Source of the DNA: Gemmatimonadota bacterium
Lineage (GTDB): Bacteria > Gemmatimonadota > Gemmatimonadetes > Gemmatimonadales > GWC2-71-9
DNA length: 64,000 nucleotides
Assembly: GCA_016720805.1 (NCBI GenBank)
Contig: JADKJZ010000014.1
Span: 186,001 to 250,000 of the forward strand
Direction of reading: 5' to 3'
The translations under genes and the position numbers were made by a program. Shown one piece after another: positions 17,501-25,311 of this stretch (the stretch's first letter is position 1; each line of letters starts with the position of its first letter). Under the pieces are notes generated by a model, which worked only from the letters and a program-made list of their open reading frames with translations, was not told the DNA's origin and made no database searches.

Positions 17501-18179
17501 GCGGCACCGACGCCACCGTCCCGATGCCGCCCGGATTGGTGAGCGTCATGGTGGCGCCAGCGAAGTCGTCGGGCATCAGCTTGTTGGTGCGCGCCTTCTC
17601 GACCAGCCCTTCGTAGGTCGCCAGGAACTCGGCGAAGCTCATCGTGTCGGCGCGCTTGAGCACCGGCACCATCAGGCCGCGACTGCCGTCCTTCCGCTCC
17701 ACGTCGACGGCGAGGCCGAGCTGGACGTGCTCCGGCACCAGCTTGTAGGCGTCGGCGCCGCTCTTGAGGACGCCGGTCCCCATCACCGGGAACTGCTTGG
17801 CCCCCTGCACCAACGCCCAGGCGATCAGGTGGGTGAACGAGAGCTTCTCGCTGCGGCCGGCTGCCTTGAGCTGGCTGTTGAGCTCGGCACGGCGCGCCTC
17901 GAGCACCCGAACCGGCAGCTCGCGGAAAGTCGTCGCCGTCGGAATGGCGAGGGAGGCGTCCATGTTGCGGGCCAACGCCGCGGCCGGCCCCTTCAACTGG
18001 ACGGCATGGGCGGGCACGGGGACGTCAGGGGCCGCCGCGGCAGCCGCGGTGGGGGCCGTCGCACTCGGGGCGGCCGCGGGCCGCTCGAACGGGACGGGGG
18101 TCTGTTCCTCGAGCAGGGCCTCGAAAATGGCCTCGGCCGGAAGGCCGACCTCGGGCTGCTCGGAATCGTTCGGATGCAC
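14541..18179 (-). CDS. kgd: Multifunctional 2-oxoglutarate decarboxylase/dehydrogenase with fused E2 catalytic domain
   Basis: This 1212-residue protein matches the mycobacterial/corynebacterial KGD (OdhA) architecture. A Pro/Ala-rich linker precedes an E2 succinyltransferase domain (about 65-310) that ends in STYDHRVIQGAESG. The E1 domain carries the ThDP region (HGDAAFPGQG, later NNQVGFTTDP) and the C-terminal transketolase-like half. It lacks a lipoyl domain, so it must use a lipoyl carrier encoded elsewhere. It performs the oxidative decarboxylation of 2-oxoglutarate in the TCA cycle. The GTG start at 18179 has GGAG at 6-nt spacing, and TATCTT lies about 29 nt upstream. The final residues VVSR and the stop come from the heptamer array. 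Confidence 0.95.
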   Translation of the reverse strand: MHPNDSEQPEVGLPAEAIFEALLEEQTPVPFERPAAAPSATAPTAAAAAAPDVPVPAHAVQLKGPAAALARNMDASLAIPTATTFRELPVRVLEARRAELNSQLKAAGRSEKLSFTHLIAWALVQGAKQFPVMGTGVLKSGADAYKLVPEHVQLGLAVDVERKDGSRGLMVPVLKRADTMSFAEFLATYEGLVEKARTNKLMPDDFAGATMTLTNPGGIGTVASVPRLMPGQGTIFATGAIAYPPEFTGMSKEQIATLGIAKVMMITSTYDHRVIQGAESGNFLKLVDQFLQGEHGFYEGIFAAFGLATPSPLTATPGTASVAAPPASAGWTGMMPIASAATTTSPAQLQHVAAGMALIKAFRTHGHLAAQLDPLGTPPVGDPALVPATVGLDEATMATIPTDVLRIAVPGKTLAEALPHLQATYCGTIAYEVEHIASHEQRVWLRQQIESGAHRQPITAEAQHALLERLTQVEGLERFLGKAYLGAKRFSIEGLDIMVPMLDLTIELAADAGARDVVLGMAHRGRLNVLVHTVGRPYEALFAEFEGAKQPTGGMTPDGGTGDVKYHHGAEGAFVTQGGKAITVALLPNPSHLEFIGPVVDGRARAAQTNRRGREAVVDTTAALPVIIHGDAAFPGQGVVAETLNLGDLAGYHTGGSVHLIANNQVGFTTDPRDGRSTRWASDLAKGFDIPIIHVNADDPEACLAAVRLAMAYRVKFEDDVLIDLVGYRRHGHNETDEPGYTQPVMYARIKEMPTVRARYAEQLASAGVLSAGDADALVTKTYDRFVEIQTSFKSSIGRPAAVVEPARDAGVAGELETALPAEMIASLNEQLLSWPAGFTVHPKLVKQLEKRRSALIEPHGIDWGHAEALAFASLLVEGTPIRLTGQDVGRGTFSHRHLVLHDALNGDVFAPVQALPGASAPLEVHNSPLSELATIGFEYGYATAAPEALVVWEAQFGDFVNGAQVMLDQFLASSLSKWGVTSRLTLLLPHGYEGQGPEHSSGRVERFLQSAAEGNIRVVNCSTSGQYFHVLRRQAKWAIRRPLVVMTPKSLLRATAASCSLADLSSGRFETVLDDPATNGRRAAARTLLLCTGKVYYDLVEEAAKLGDDRPPIARIEQLYPFPEREVKELLSRYPSLTDVAWVQEEPRNMGAWSFIEPRMRTILPAGVTMRYIGRPERASPAEGYLSAHKAEQARIVGEALGGKGAGVVSR

Positions 18180-18207
18180 GGCATCTCCGGCTTGGAGTCA
18201 ACCTGAC

Positions 18208-18213
18208 AAGATA
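18208..18213 (-). promoter_or_regulatory. Candidate -10 box (TATCTT) for kgd
   Basis: On the minus strand GATTATCTTGTC lies about 29 nt upstream of the kgd GTG start in a GC-rich setting. It is identical in its core to the elements before tkt and lon. Confidence 0.35.
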
Positions 18214-18248
18214 ATCGAGGAATCCCGGCCAGCGACCTCGCAGACACG

Positions 18249-18335
18249 ACCCGTGACCTGTAACCCGGGTCGCGGGTCACGGGTCACTGGTCACGGCTCC
18301 TGGTCAGCGTTCACCCCTCACCCCTCACCCCTCAC
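18249..18335. repeat. Heptamer arrays (3 x GGGTCAC type, 3 x CACCCCT) between divergent kgd and fadI
   Basis: Three units of the GGGTCAC/TGGTCAC type occupy 18274-18294 and three perfect CACCCCT units occupy 18312-18332. GACCCGTGACC near 18249-18259 is the reverse complement of GGTCACGGGTC near 18276-18286, so a local hairpin forms. The array ends 16 nt before the fadI start codon. Confidence 0.85.
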
Positions 18336-18350
18336 AACTAGATTTGCTGC

Positions 18351-19649
18351 ATGCTCCCCCCCTCCCCAGGCCGCCGCGCCGTCGTCATCGCCGGACTCCG
18401 GACCCCGTTCGCCAAGGCGGGCACGGTGCTCCAGGACGTGACCGCCGCCGACCTCGCTCGCCATTGCACCCGTGAACTCCTCTACCGCACCGAGCTCCCC
18501 GGCGACGAGGTCGACGAGGTGATCTACGGGCAGGTGGTGCCGTCGCCGTTGCTGCCCAATGTGGGCCGCGAGGTGTCGTTGCTGCCGCAGCTGCCGAGGA
18601 CGGTGCCGGCGTACACCTTGAATCGTGCCTGTGCCTCCGGCGCGCAGGCGATCTGCAACGCCACCGACCAGATCATGGCCGGGCATGCGGACGTGATCCT
18701 CGCGGGGGGCGTCGAGACGCTCTCGGATGTCCCGATCCTGCACACCCGCAAGTTCTCGCAGATTCTCGTCTCCGCCTCCAAGGCGCGCTCGCTGGGCGAT
18801 CGGCTCGGGCTCTTCGCGCAGGTGCGCGGTCGCGACCTGGTGCCGGTCTCGCCGGCCATCGCCGAGCCGAGCACCGGGCAGAGCATGGGGCAGTCGGCCG
18901 AGAAGATGGCGAAGGAGAACCGGATCTCCCGCGAGGCGCAGGACGAGCTCGCGGTGATGAGTCATCAGCGTGCCGCTGCGGCGACTGCTGATGGTCGCCT
19001 GGCGATGGAGATCGCACCGTGGTTCGGCGGGCGTGGCATGGACCAGGTGATCGACAGCGACAACCTGATTCGTCCCGAGACGTCGCTCGACGCGCTCGCC
19101 AAGCTCAAGCCGGTCTTCGACCGGACCTACGGCTCGGTCACCGCGGGGAATGCCTCGGCGCTCACCGATGGTGCCGCCACCACGCTGCTCATGAGCGAGG
19201 AGAAGGCGCACGCGCTCGGCTATCGGCCGCTCACCGCGATCCGTGCCTACGCCGTCGCGGCGGTCGATCCGGGATGGCAGTTGCTGATGGGCCCTGCCTA
19301 CGCGGTGCCGATCGCCCTCAAGCGCGCCGGGATTTCGTGGAACGATCTCGGATTGGTCGAGATCCACGAGGCATTCGCCTCGCAGGTGCTCTCCAACGTG
19401 CAGGCGTGGGGCTCCGCCGATTGGGCGCGTCGCCTCGGCCTCCCGGGCGTCGTCGGCGAGGTCGACTGGAGTCGCACCAACGTGATGGGTGGGTCGCTCG
19501 CGATCGGGCATCCCTTCGCCGCGACCGGTGCGCGCCTGGTGACCTCCCTCTCGAACGAGATGGCCCGGCGCGACGTGCAGTTCGGTCTCATCTCCATCTG
19601 CGCGCAGGGCGGGATGGGCTTTGCCATGGTCCTGGAGCGGGTCGGATGA
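18351..19649 (+). CDS. fadI: Acetyl-CoA acyltransferase (thiolase, FadI type)
   Basis: The 432-residue protein has all thiolase catalytic elements: the nucleophile Cys94 in NRACASGAQA, His339 in EIHEAFA, His387 in GGSLAIGHPFAATGAR and Cys417 in CAQGGMGFAMVLER. It cleaves 3-ketoacyl-CoA to acetyl-CoA plus a shortened acyl-CoA in beta-oxidation. Length and the GGSLAIGHPF motif favour the FadI/trifunctional-beta type over short-chain acetoacetyl-CoA thiolase. It overlaps fadJ by ATGA, and the two products probably form one complex. The leader contains heptamer arrays. Confidence 0.94.
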   Translation: MLPPSPGRRAVVIAGLRTPFAKAGTVLQDVTAADLARHCTRELLYRTELPGDEVDEVIYGQVVPSPLLPNVGREVSLLPQLPRTVPAYTLNRACASGAQAICNATDQIMAGHADVILAGGVETLSDVPILHTRKFSQILVSASKARSLGDRLGLFAQVRGRDLVPVSPAIAEPSTGQSMGQSAEKMAKENRISREAQDELAVMSHQRAAAATADGRLAMEIAPWFGGRGMDQVIDSDNLIRPETSLDALAKLKPVFDRTYGSVTAGNASALTDGAATTLLMSEEKAHALGYRPLTAIRAYAVAAVDPGWQLLMGPAYAVPIALKRAGISWNDLGLVEIHEAFASQVLSNVQAWGSADWARRLGLPGVVGEVDWSRTNVMGGSLAIGHPFAATGARLVTSLSNEMARRDVQFGLISICAQGGMGFAMVLERVG

Positions 19650-21781
19650 GCGCCTTTTCGGTGGAACGGCGCGGCGGGGTGGCGATCGTCACCTTCGACA
19701 CGCCCAACGAGAGCGTCAACAAGATCAGCAAGGCGGTGGGCTGGGAATTCGAGGATCTCCTCGGCCGGCTCGCGACCGATGAGCCGGTGAAGGCGATCGT
19801 GCTCCGTTCAGGCAAGCCCGACACCTTCATTGCCGGGGCCGACATCGAGGAGTTCGTCGCGCTGCGCAGTGTCGAAGAGGCGCAGAGGCTGTCGCGCGAT
19901 GGACAGCTGCTGATGCAGAAGGTCGCCGAGTCGCCGAAGCCGATCGTCGCGGCAATCCACGGGGCCTGCGTCGGTGGCGGGATGGAGCTGGTGCTGGCCT
20001 GCCGGTATCGCGTGGCGTCCGACCATCCGAAGACGATGCTGGGGCTGCCGGAAGTCCAGCTCGGCCTCCTGCCGGGCGCCGGCGGCTCGAATCGGTTGCC
20101 GCGCCTGATCGGTGTGCGCGCCGCGCTCGACATCATCCTGGCCGGCAAGAATGAGCGCGCCAAGAAGGCATTCGCGCTCGGCATGGTCGACGAACTGGTA
20201 CCCGAGTCGATCCTGCTCGACACCGCGATCGCCGCGGCCGAGCGCCTCGCGCGCGGGTGGAAGCCTTCGCGGAAGGGACGTGGCGTCAGCGGGGCGCTGC
20301 TCGATGGCACGCCGATCGGTCGGCTCGTGGTGTATGGCAAGGCGAAGGAAGCGGTCACCAAGAAGACCGGGGGCAACTATCCGGCGCCGCTGCGCGCGTT
20401 GGAAGTGGTGCGGACCTCGCTCGAGCAGGGCATGACGCGCGGCCTCGAAGCCGAGGCGCAGGCGTTCGGCGAACTGGCGATGTCCGATGTGTCGCGGCGT
20501 CTCGTCGAGATCTTCTTCGCCACCACCGCCATCAAGAAGGATGATGGTGTCCCGGCCGGGGCGGGACGCGCCACCAAGGTGCGCCGCATCGGCGTCGTCG
20601 GCAGCGGCTTCATGGGCGCGGGGATCGCCGGCACGGCGGCGCTCGCGGCCAACGTCGAGGTCCGGATGACGGACGCCGAGCTCTCGCGCGTGGGGAAGGG
20701 CCTCAAGGCCGCGACGGACTTGATGACGGCGCGACTCAAGAAGCGGCGGATGACGCCGCACGAGTATCAGCGGACGCGCGCGCTCCTCAGCGGCACCGGT
20801 GACTTCTCCGGTTTCGGTGGCGCGCAGATCGTGATCGAGGCGGTCTACGAAGACCTCGGCGTCAAGCGGCAGGTGATCGCCGACGTGGAGGCGGCGGTGC
20901 CGCCGCACGTGATCATCGCGACCAACACGTCGACCATTCCGATTCAGGACATCGCCGCCGGCGCGCAGTATCCGGAGCGGATCCTTGGCATGCACTTCTT
21001 CTCGCCGGTCGAGAAGATGCCGCTGCTCGAGGTCATCCCCACGGCAGTGACCTCGGCGGATGCCATCGTCACGGCGGTGCAGTTCGGCCGGGCAATGGGC
21101 AAGACCGTGATCGTCGTCGCCGATTCGCCCGGCTTCTGGGTCAACCGCATTCTCTCGCCGTATCTCAACGAGGCCGGCTTCCTGCTCGAGGAAGGGGTCC
21201 CGATCGAGACCATCGACACGGCGATGACGTCGTGGGGTTTCCCGGTCGGACCGGTCGCGTTGCTCGACGAAGTCGGTCTCGATGTCGGCGAAAAGGCGGG
21301 GAAGGTGATGTACCAGGCGTTCGGCGAGCGACTCACGCCGTCGAAGGTGATCGCGGCGATGCGCGGCGACGATCGACTCGGCCGCAAGAACGGCCGCGGA
21401 TTCTATTTCTACAAGGACGGCCACAAGACCGGCGCCGACGGCTCGGTCTTCCAGTTGCTCGGTGTGCGCCCCGCAGGCGAAGTCGATGTCCAGCGCGTGC
21501 AGGATCGGCTTGTATACGCCATGCTCAACGAAGCGGCGATGGCGATGAGCGAGGGCGTGGTGCGGGTCCCGCGCGACGCGGACATCGGCGCCATCTTCGG
21601 CATCGGCTTCCCGCCGTTCCGTGGTGGGCCGCTGCGCACGCTCGACGCGATCGGGGCAGCCGAGGTGGTGGCCAAGCTCGAACGGTTGGAGGCCACGCAT
21701 GGTCCGCGCTTCCGCGCGGCACCCGTGCTCGAGGAGATGGCCCGCATCGGCGGCCGCTGGTATCCGGCCGAGGGCCGCTGA
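19646..21781 (+). CDS. fadJ: Fatty acid oxidation complex alpha subunit (enoyl-CoA hydratase/3-hydroxyacyl-CoA dehydrogenase)
   Basis: The 711-residue protein joins an N-terminal crotonase domain (FIAGADIEEF, HGACVGGGMELVLACR, LPEVQLGLLPGAGGSNRLPR with both active-site Glu regions) to a 3-hydroxyacyl-CoA dehydrogenase. The NAD motif is VGSGFMGAGIAGTAA, followed by NTSTIPI, GMHFFSPVEKMPLLEVI with the catalytic His, and NRILSPYLNEA. It performs hydration and oxidation steps of beta-oxidation and feeds fadI, its 4-nt-overlapping neighbour. The ATG at 19646 was chosen at this overlap; the frame is open further upstream inside fadI. Confidence 0.95.
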   Translation: MSAFSVERRGGVAIVTFDTPNESVNKISKAVGWEFEDLLGRLATDEPVKAIVLRSGKPDTFIAGADIEEFVALRSVEEAQRLSRDGQLLMQKVAESPKPIVAAIHGACVGGGMELVLACRYRVASDHPKTMLGLPEVQLGLLPGAGGSNRLPRLIGVRAALDIILAGKNERAKKAFALGMVDELVPESILLDTAIAAAERLARGWKPSRKGRGVSGALLDGTPIGRLVVYGKAKEAVTKKTGGNYPAPLRALEVVRTSLEQGMTRGLEAEAQAFGELAMSDVSRRLVEIFFATTAIKKDDGVPAGAGRATKVRRIGVVGSGFMGAGIAGTAALAANVEVRMTDAELSRVGKGLKAATDLMTARLKKRRMTPHEYQRTRALLSGTGDFSGFGGAQIVIEAVYEDLGVKRQVIADVEAAVPPHVIIATNTSTIPIQDIAAGAQYPERILGMHFFSPVEKMPLLEVIPTAVTSADAIVTAVQFGRAMGKTVIVVADSPGFWVNRILSPYLNEAGFLLEEGVPIETIDTAMTSWGFPVGPVALLDEVGLDVGEKAGKVMYQAFGERLTPSKVIAAMRGDDRLGRKNGRGFYFYKDGHKTGADGSVFQLLGVRPAGEVDVQRVQDRLVYAMLNEAAMAMSEGVVRVPRDADIGAIFGIGFPPFRGGPLRTLDAIGAAEVVAKLERLEATHGPRFRAAPVLEEMARIGGRWYPAEGR

Positions 21782-22761
21782 CTCCGCTCCGCCGCCGCGC
21801 CGTCCTCGCCCTCGTCGCGGCGGGCACCATCGTCTGGCTGCTCGCGCGTCAGGAGAGTCAGTTCTCGATCGTCGGCATGGAGGGGCCCGCCTCCTCGGCG
21901 CTGGGGTCGTTGCTCCCGGCGGTGTCGGCCGGCCTGACGATCGCGGTCTCCCTCGTCATCGTCGATGTCGTCGGCGGTCCCGTCGTCGCCGTCCTCGCCG
22001 CGATCTGCATTCTCCTCCTCCCCGATTTCCTCCCGTTGCACCGCAGCTCACTCCTCGGCCCACCGCTCCTCACCATCACCATTGGCATGCTGGCCGTGAT
22101 GCTGGCGGCGCCGCGCTTCTCGCTGGCCTACGGCGCCGTGGCCGCTGTCGGGGCGGTCTGGGTGTCTCCGCAGGCGATTGGATTGGTGCCGGCCGCGGTG
22201 GCGTGGGCGCTCCTGCAACCGAACGGACGGCGTGGACGCGTGCCACGCGCTGCGTTGTCGCTGCTGCCGCTCGGCGTTGCGGTGCTGCTCACCGCCCTGG
22301 TCGGCAGTGCCTGGCCGGCGCCGGTGCAGCTCGGTTGGCGCGGCGGCCTCGATGCGGCGCTCGGGGCCATCGGCCACGTCCTGGCCGCCCAACAGGTGCC
22401 AGCGATCACCTCACCGTCGCTTCGCTGGGTGATGGTGGCCGACACCACGCTGATTCTCCTCGCCCTCACCGTGATGGCCTGGCGTGGGGCGAGCGCGGCA
22501 TCGACCCCGGAGCGTCCACGTCGGTTCTATCCGGCGATCTGTGTCCTCGCGACCAGCGTCTCGATCGGACTCCTCGCCCACGCCATGCTGCTCACGGGGG
22601 CGCCGCTTCCCAGTGGGGAGACGGCGATGTCGCTCGCAGTGCTGGCCACGATCACGATCGCGGTCTCCATCTCGGTCCTCTGGCCCCGCTGGCGCTGGTG
22701 GGGGAAGGGAATTGCGGTGGTGCTGCTTGCCGGATGGCTCGGCGCGGCCGTCATCGGCTAG
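21778..22761 (+). CDS. Polytopic membrane protein of unknown function
   Basis: From just after fadJ the frame encodes about 327 residues with roughly eight to nine hydrophobic segments (for example VLALVAAGTIVWLLA and ISILWPRW-like ends). It shows no recognised motif. The Leu/Ala/Val-rich helices with short Arg-rich loops resemble polytopic glycosyltransferase-like or DUF proteins, but nothing decisive is seen. The start is uncertain. A CTG at 21778 overlaps the fadJ stop and has GAGG just upstream, while the first ATG is at 21877. It lies in the middle of the rightward operon, before a GNAT gene. Confidence 0.55.
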   Translation: MTPLRRRAVLALVAAGTIVWLLARQESQFSIVGMEGPASSALGSLLPAVSAGLTIAVSLVIVDVVGGPVVAVLAAICILLLPDFLPLHRSSLLGPPLLTITIGMLAVMLAAPRFSLAYGAVAAVGAVWVSPQAIGLVPAAVAWALLQPNGRRGRVPRAALSLLPLGVAVLLTALVGSAWPAPVQLGWRGGLDAALGAIGHVLAAQQVPAITSPSLRWVMVADTTLILLALTVMAWRGASAASTPERPRRFYPAICVLATSVSIGLLAHAMLLTGAPLPSGETAMSLAVLATITIAVSISVLWPRWRWWGKGIAVVLLAGWLGAAVIG

Positions 22762-22769
22762 AATCCAGC

Positions 22770-23252
22770 ATGACACCAGCCACCCTGCGCCCAGCGACCG
22801 CCGCCGATGTGCCACTGATCCTCGACCTGATCCGCGGCTTGGCCGAGTATGAGCGGCTGCCCCACGCGGTCGTCGCCACCGAGGAGGGGCTGCGGGCGTC
22901 GCTCTTCGGCCCGATCGCGGCCGCCGAGGTGGTGATTGCCGAGGTCGACGGCGCCTCGGCCGGCTTCGCGCTCTTCTGCCACAACTACTCGACCTTCCTC
23001 GGTCGGCGCGGCCTCTGGCTCGAGGATCTCTTCGTGCGCCCGGCGTTCCGCGGCCAGGGGATCGGCCGCGCGCTGCTGGTCCACCTCGCCGAAGTGGCGG
23101 TGGCACGTGGCTGCGGACGGCTCGAGTGGTCGGTGCTCGACTGGAATGAATCGGCGATCGGCTTCTACCGCTCGCTGGGTGCGGTGCCGATGGATGAATG
23201 GACCACCTTCCGCGTGACGGGTGAAGCGCTGACCAAGTTGGCCGGCGCGTGA
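22770..23252 (+). CDS. GNAT family N-acetyltransferase
   Basis: The 160-residue protein shows the GNAT fold in order: RPATAADVPLILDLIRGLAEYE, a central strand GLWLEDLFVRPAFRGQGIGRALL that contains the acetyl-CoA-binding R/Q-x-x-G-x-G/A loop (first 20 residues shown in part), and VLDWNESAIGFYRSLGA. It resembles the diamine/spermidine N-acetyltransferase and YhdJ-like group, which keeps the LEDLFV and WNxxAIxFY signatures. The substrate could be an amine, but this is not proved. The GTG of the next gene overlaps its stop. Confidence 0.88.
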   Translation: MTPATLRPATAADVPLILDLIRGLAEYERLPHAVVATEEGLRASLFGPIAAAEVVIAEVDGASAGFALFCHNYSTFLGRRGLWLEDLFVRPAFRGQGIGRALLVHLAEVAVARGCGRLEWSVLDWNESAIGFYRSLGAVPMDEWTTFRVTGEALTKLAGA

Positions 23253-24364
23253 CCAACCTGCCGCGGTGGGACGATGGCACCTGGCCCGGACTGCCACGAC
23301 TCGACGGTCCGGTCGCCGCCGACGTCTGCGTGATCGGCCTCGGGGGCAGCGGCCTCACGGCGGTGCATGAGCTGCTCGACCTCGGCCAGCGCGTCGTCGC
23401 GGTGGACGCTGGCATCGTGGCCGGCGGCGCAGCCGGACGCAACGGTGGTTTCCTCCTCGCCGGTCCGGCCGACTTCCACCACGATGCGGTCGCGACGCAC
23501 GGGCGCGAGCGGGCCACCGCGCTCTATCGGCGCACCCTCGCGGAGATGGACCGCATGACAGCCGAGACGCCCGGGGCGATTCGGCGCGAGGGGTCGCTGC
23601 GGATCGCGGAGAGCCCCGAGGAGCTGGATGACTGCCGCGCCCAGCTCGCCGCGATGCGCGCGGACGGTCTCCCGGCGGCGTGGCATCGTGGTCCGGACGG
23701 CGAGGGACTGCTGATCCCGACGGACGGCGTCTTCCATCCGCTGCAGCGCTGCCGTGCCCTCGCGGAAGGGGCCGTGGCGCGGGGCGCGCGGCTCTATGAA
23801 CAGTCGGCGGCCATCGAGATCACCGGGCAGGGTGTGCTCACGGTCGACGGCAGCGTGCTCTGCAACGCGGTGATCGTTGCCGTCGACGGCCGCCTCGAGT
23901 CGGTGCTTCCCGAATTGGCCGGACGAGTGCGCACCGCCCGGCTCCAGATGATCGCCACGGCACCCACTGACGAGATTCGTACCAGGTTCGCCGTCTATTC
24001 GCGTTACGGTTACGAGTATTGGCAGCAGCTGGATGACGGATCCGTGCTCCTCGGCGGCATGCGTGATCGCGGTGGCGAAGGCGAATGGACCGACATCGCC
24101 GAACCGGCCGAACCGGTGCAATCGCTGCTGGAAACGCACCTTCGTGAACGGCTGCGGGTCCAGGCCCCGATCACCCATCGCTGGGCCGGGGCCGTCGGCT
24201 ACACGCCGGACGGCCTGCCGATCTTCGAGGAAGTGCGGCCGCGCGTCTGGGCCATCGGTGGCTACTCGGGCACGGGCAACGTGGTCGGTGCCATCTGCGG
24301 GCGGGCCGTGGCACAGATGGTCGTGGAGGGGAGTGCGCCTGATGCGGCGCTCTTCCGCGCATGA
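23249..24364 (+). CDS. FAD-dependent amino acid/amine oxidoreductase (DAO family)
   Basis: The 371-residue protein has the N-terminal FAD motif VCVIGLGGSGLTAVHELLDLG, followed by a conserved AAGRNGGFLLAG. The C-terminal RWAGAVGYTPDGLPIFEEV and GGYSGTGNVVGAICGRAVA are typical of the gamma-glutamylputrescine oxidase (PuuB/OrdL) and glycine oxidase group. It probably oxidises an amino acid or amine, passing electrons to O2. The neighbouring GNAT, related to polyamine acetyltransferases, makes a polyamine role possible but unproved. The start is GTG, overlapping the GNAT stop by 4 nt. Confidence 0.85.
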   Translation: MTNLPRWDDGTWPGLPRLDGPVAADVCVIGLGGSGLTAVHELLDLGQRVVAVDAGIVAGGAAGRNGGFLLAGPADFHHDAVATHGRERATALYRRTLAEMDRMTAETPGAIRREGSLRIAESPEELDDCRAQLAAMRADGLPAAWHRGPDGEGLLIPTDGVFHPLQRCRALAEGAVARGARLYEQSAAIEITGQGVLTVDGSVLCNAVIVAVDGRLESVLPELAGRVRTARLQMIATAPTDEIRTRFAVYSRYGYEYWQQLDDGSVLLGGMRDRGGEGEWTDIAEPAEPVQSLLETHLRERLRVQAPITHRWAGAVGYTPDGLPIFEEVRPRVWAIGGYSGTGNVVGAICGRAVAQMVVEGSAPDAALFRA

Positions 24365-24717
24365 GGAAGCGCACCGGCGGACTCGTCTACTCCACGGATA
24401 CCGGCCGCACCTGCCCGACCTGTCGGCGCGGGGTGGGCGATTGCCGCTGCCGCGAGAATGGCCCGCCGCCAAAGCGCGATGGCGTGGTGCGCGTCGGCCG
24501 CGAAACCAAGGGACGCAAGGGCGCCGGCGTGACGCTGGTGACCGGCGTCCCCTTGGAGGGCGATGCCCTCGATGCGCTGGCCAAGGCCCTGAAACAACGG
24601 GTCGGCTCCGGCGGTACGGTCAAGGATGGCGTGATCGAGCTGCAGGGTGACCATCGGGACGTGGTCGTCGCGGAACTCGCCAAGAAGGGTTGGACCGTCA
24701 AACGCGTCGGTGGCTGA
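24361..24717 (+). CDS. yciH: SUI1/eIF1-like translation factor (YciH)
   Basis: The 118-residue protein opens with RLVYST-like GGLVYSTDTGR, then a small Cys-rich knuckle (CPTCRRGVGDCRC). The SUI1 domain follows with DGVVRVGRETKGRKGAGVT, VGSGGTVKDGVIELQGDHRD and a WTVKRV end. YciH is thought to act like eIF1 in start-codon fidelity and stress-time translation control. The 4-nt overlap with the oxidoreductase gene places it in the rightward operon. The zinc-knuckle is an insertion relative to E. coli YciH but common in other bacteria. Confidence 0.92.
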   Translation: MRKRTGGLVYSTDTGRTCPTCRRGVGDCRCRENGPPPKRDGVVRVGRETKGRKGAGVTLVTGVPLEGDALDALAKALKQRVGSGGTVKDGVIELQGDHRDVVVAELAKKGWTVKRVGG

Positions 24718-24779
24718 AGGCTTGTCCCCCGCGGAGTCCGGCAGCATCCTCCAGCATCCCACATTCAGGAGTACCCCCC

Positions 24780-25310
24780 ATGTTGAAGCGTCTGATCGCG
24801 CCCCTCGCCCTGGTCGCGCTGTTGGCGACGCCCGTCGTCGCGCAGGACAAGATGAACCACACCGAGCCGCCAAGTGACCTGATGCCGTTGCTCCATCAGT
24901 ATCTCGATTGGTTCGTGAAGGGCGCCGAGCAGATGCCGGAAGCGAACTACAGCTTCAAGCCGACGCCGGAGATTCGTTCCTTCGGTGAATTGGTCGGGCA
25001 CATGGCCAACAGCAACTTCATGATCTGCGCCGGTATTCGCGGCGAAAAGAGCCCGAGCGCCCCCGACTTCGAGAAGGTGACCAGCAAGGCCGCCCTGGTG
25101 AAGGGCGTGAAGGACGCGCTGACCTACTGCCACACGGTGCAGGTGTGGGCCAATGCGCACCCGCACGATCAGGTCGATCTCTTCGGGATGAAGGGGAGCG
25201 TGACGTGGGCGCTCGCGTTCAACATTGCGCACAACGCCGAGCACTACGGCAACATGGTGACCTACATGCGGATGAAGGGCATGACCCCGCCGTCGAGCCA
25301 GGGCAACTGA
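24780..25310 (+). CDS. Exported DinB-fold protein
   Basis: The 176-residue protein has a signal peptide (MLKRLIAPLALVALLATPVVAQ). A DinB/YfiT four-helix domain follows, with FVKGAEQMPEANYSFKPTPEIRSFGELVGH and HNAEHYGNMVTYMRMKG near the C-terminus (shown in part). The conserved His residues (GH in LVGHMA and HNAEH) can form the metal site seen in this fold. Exported DinB-like proteins are abundant in Gemmatimonadota and Acidobacteria, but their function is unknown. The ATG has AGGAG 8 nt upstream. Confidence 0.85.
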   Translation: MLKRLIAPLALVALLATPVVAQDKMNHTEPPSDLMPLLHQYLDWFVKGAEQMPEANYSFKPTPEIRSFGELVGHMANSNFMICAGIRGEKSPSAPDFEKVTSKAALVKGVKDALTYCHTVQVWANAHPHDQVDLFGMKGSVTWALAFNIAHNAEHYGNMVTYMRMKGMTPPSSQGN

Positions 25311-25311
25311 G

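Noticed and set aside
14610..18206. A 1198-codon plus-strand open frame opposite kgd
   Set aside because: kgd has full catalytic motifs on the minus strand; the opposite frame has Arg/His-rich composition typical of high-GC shadows.
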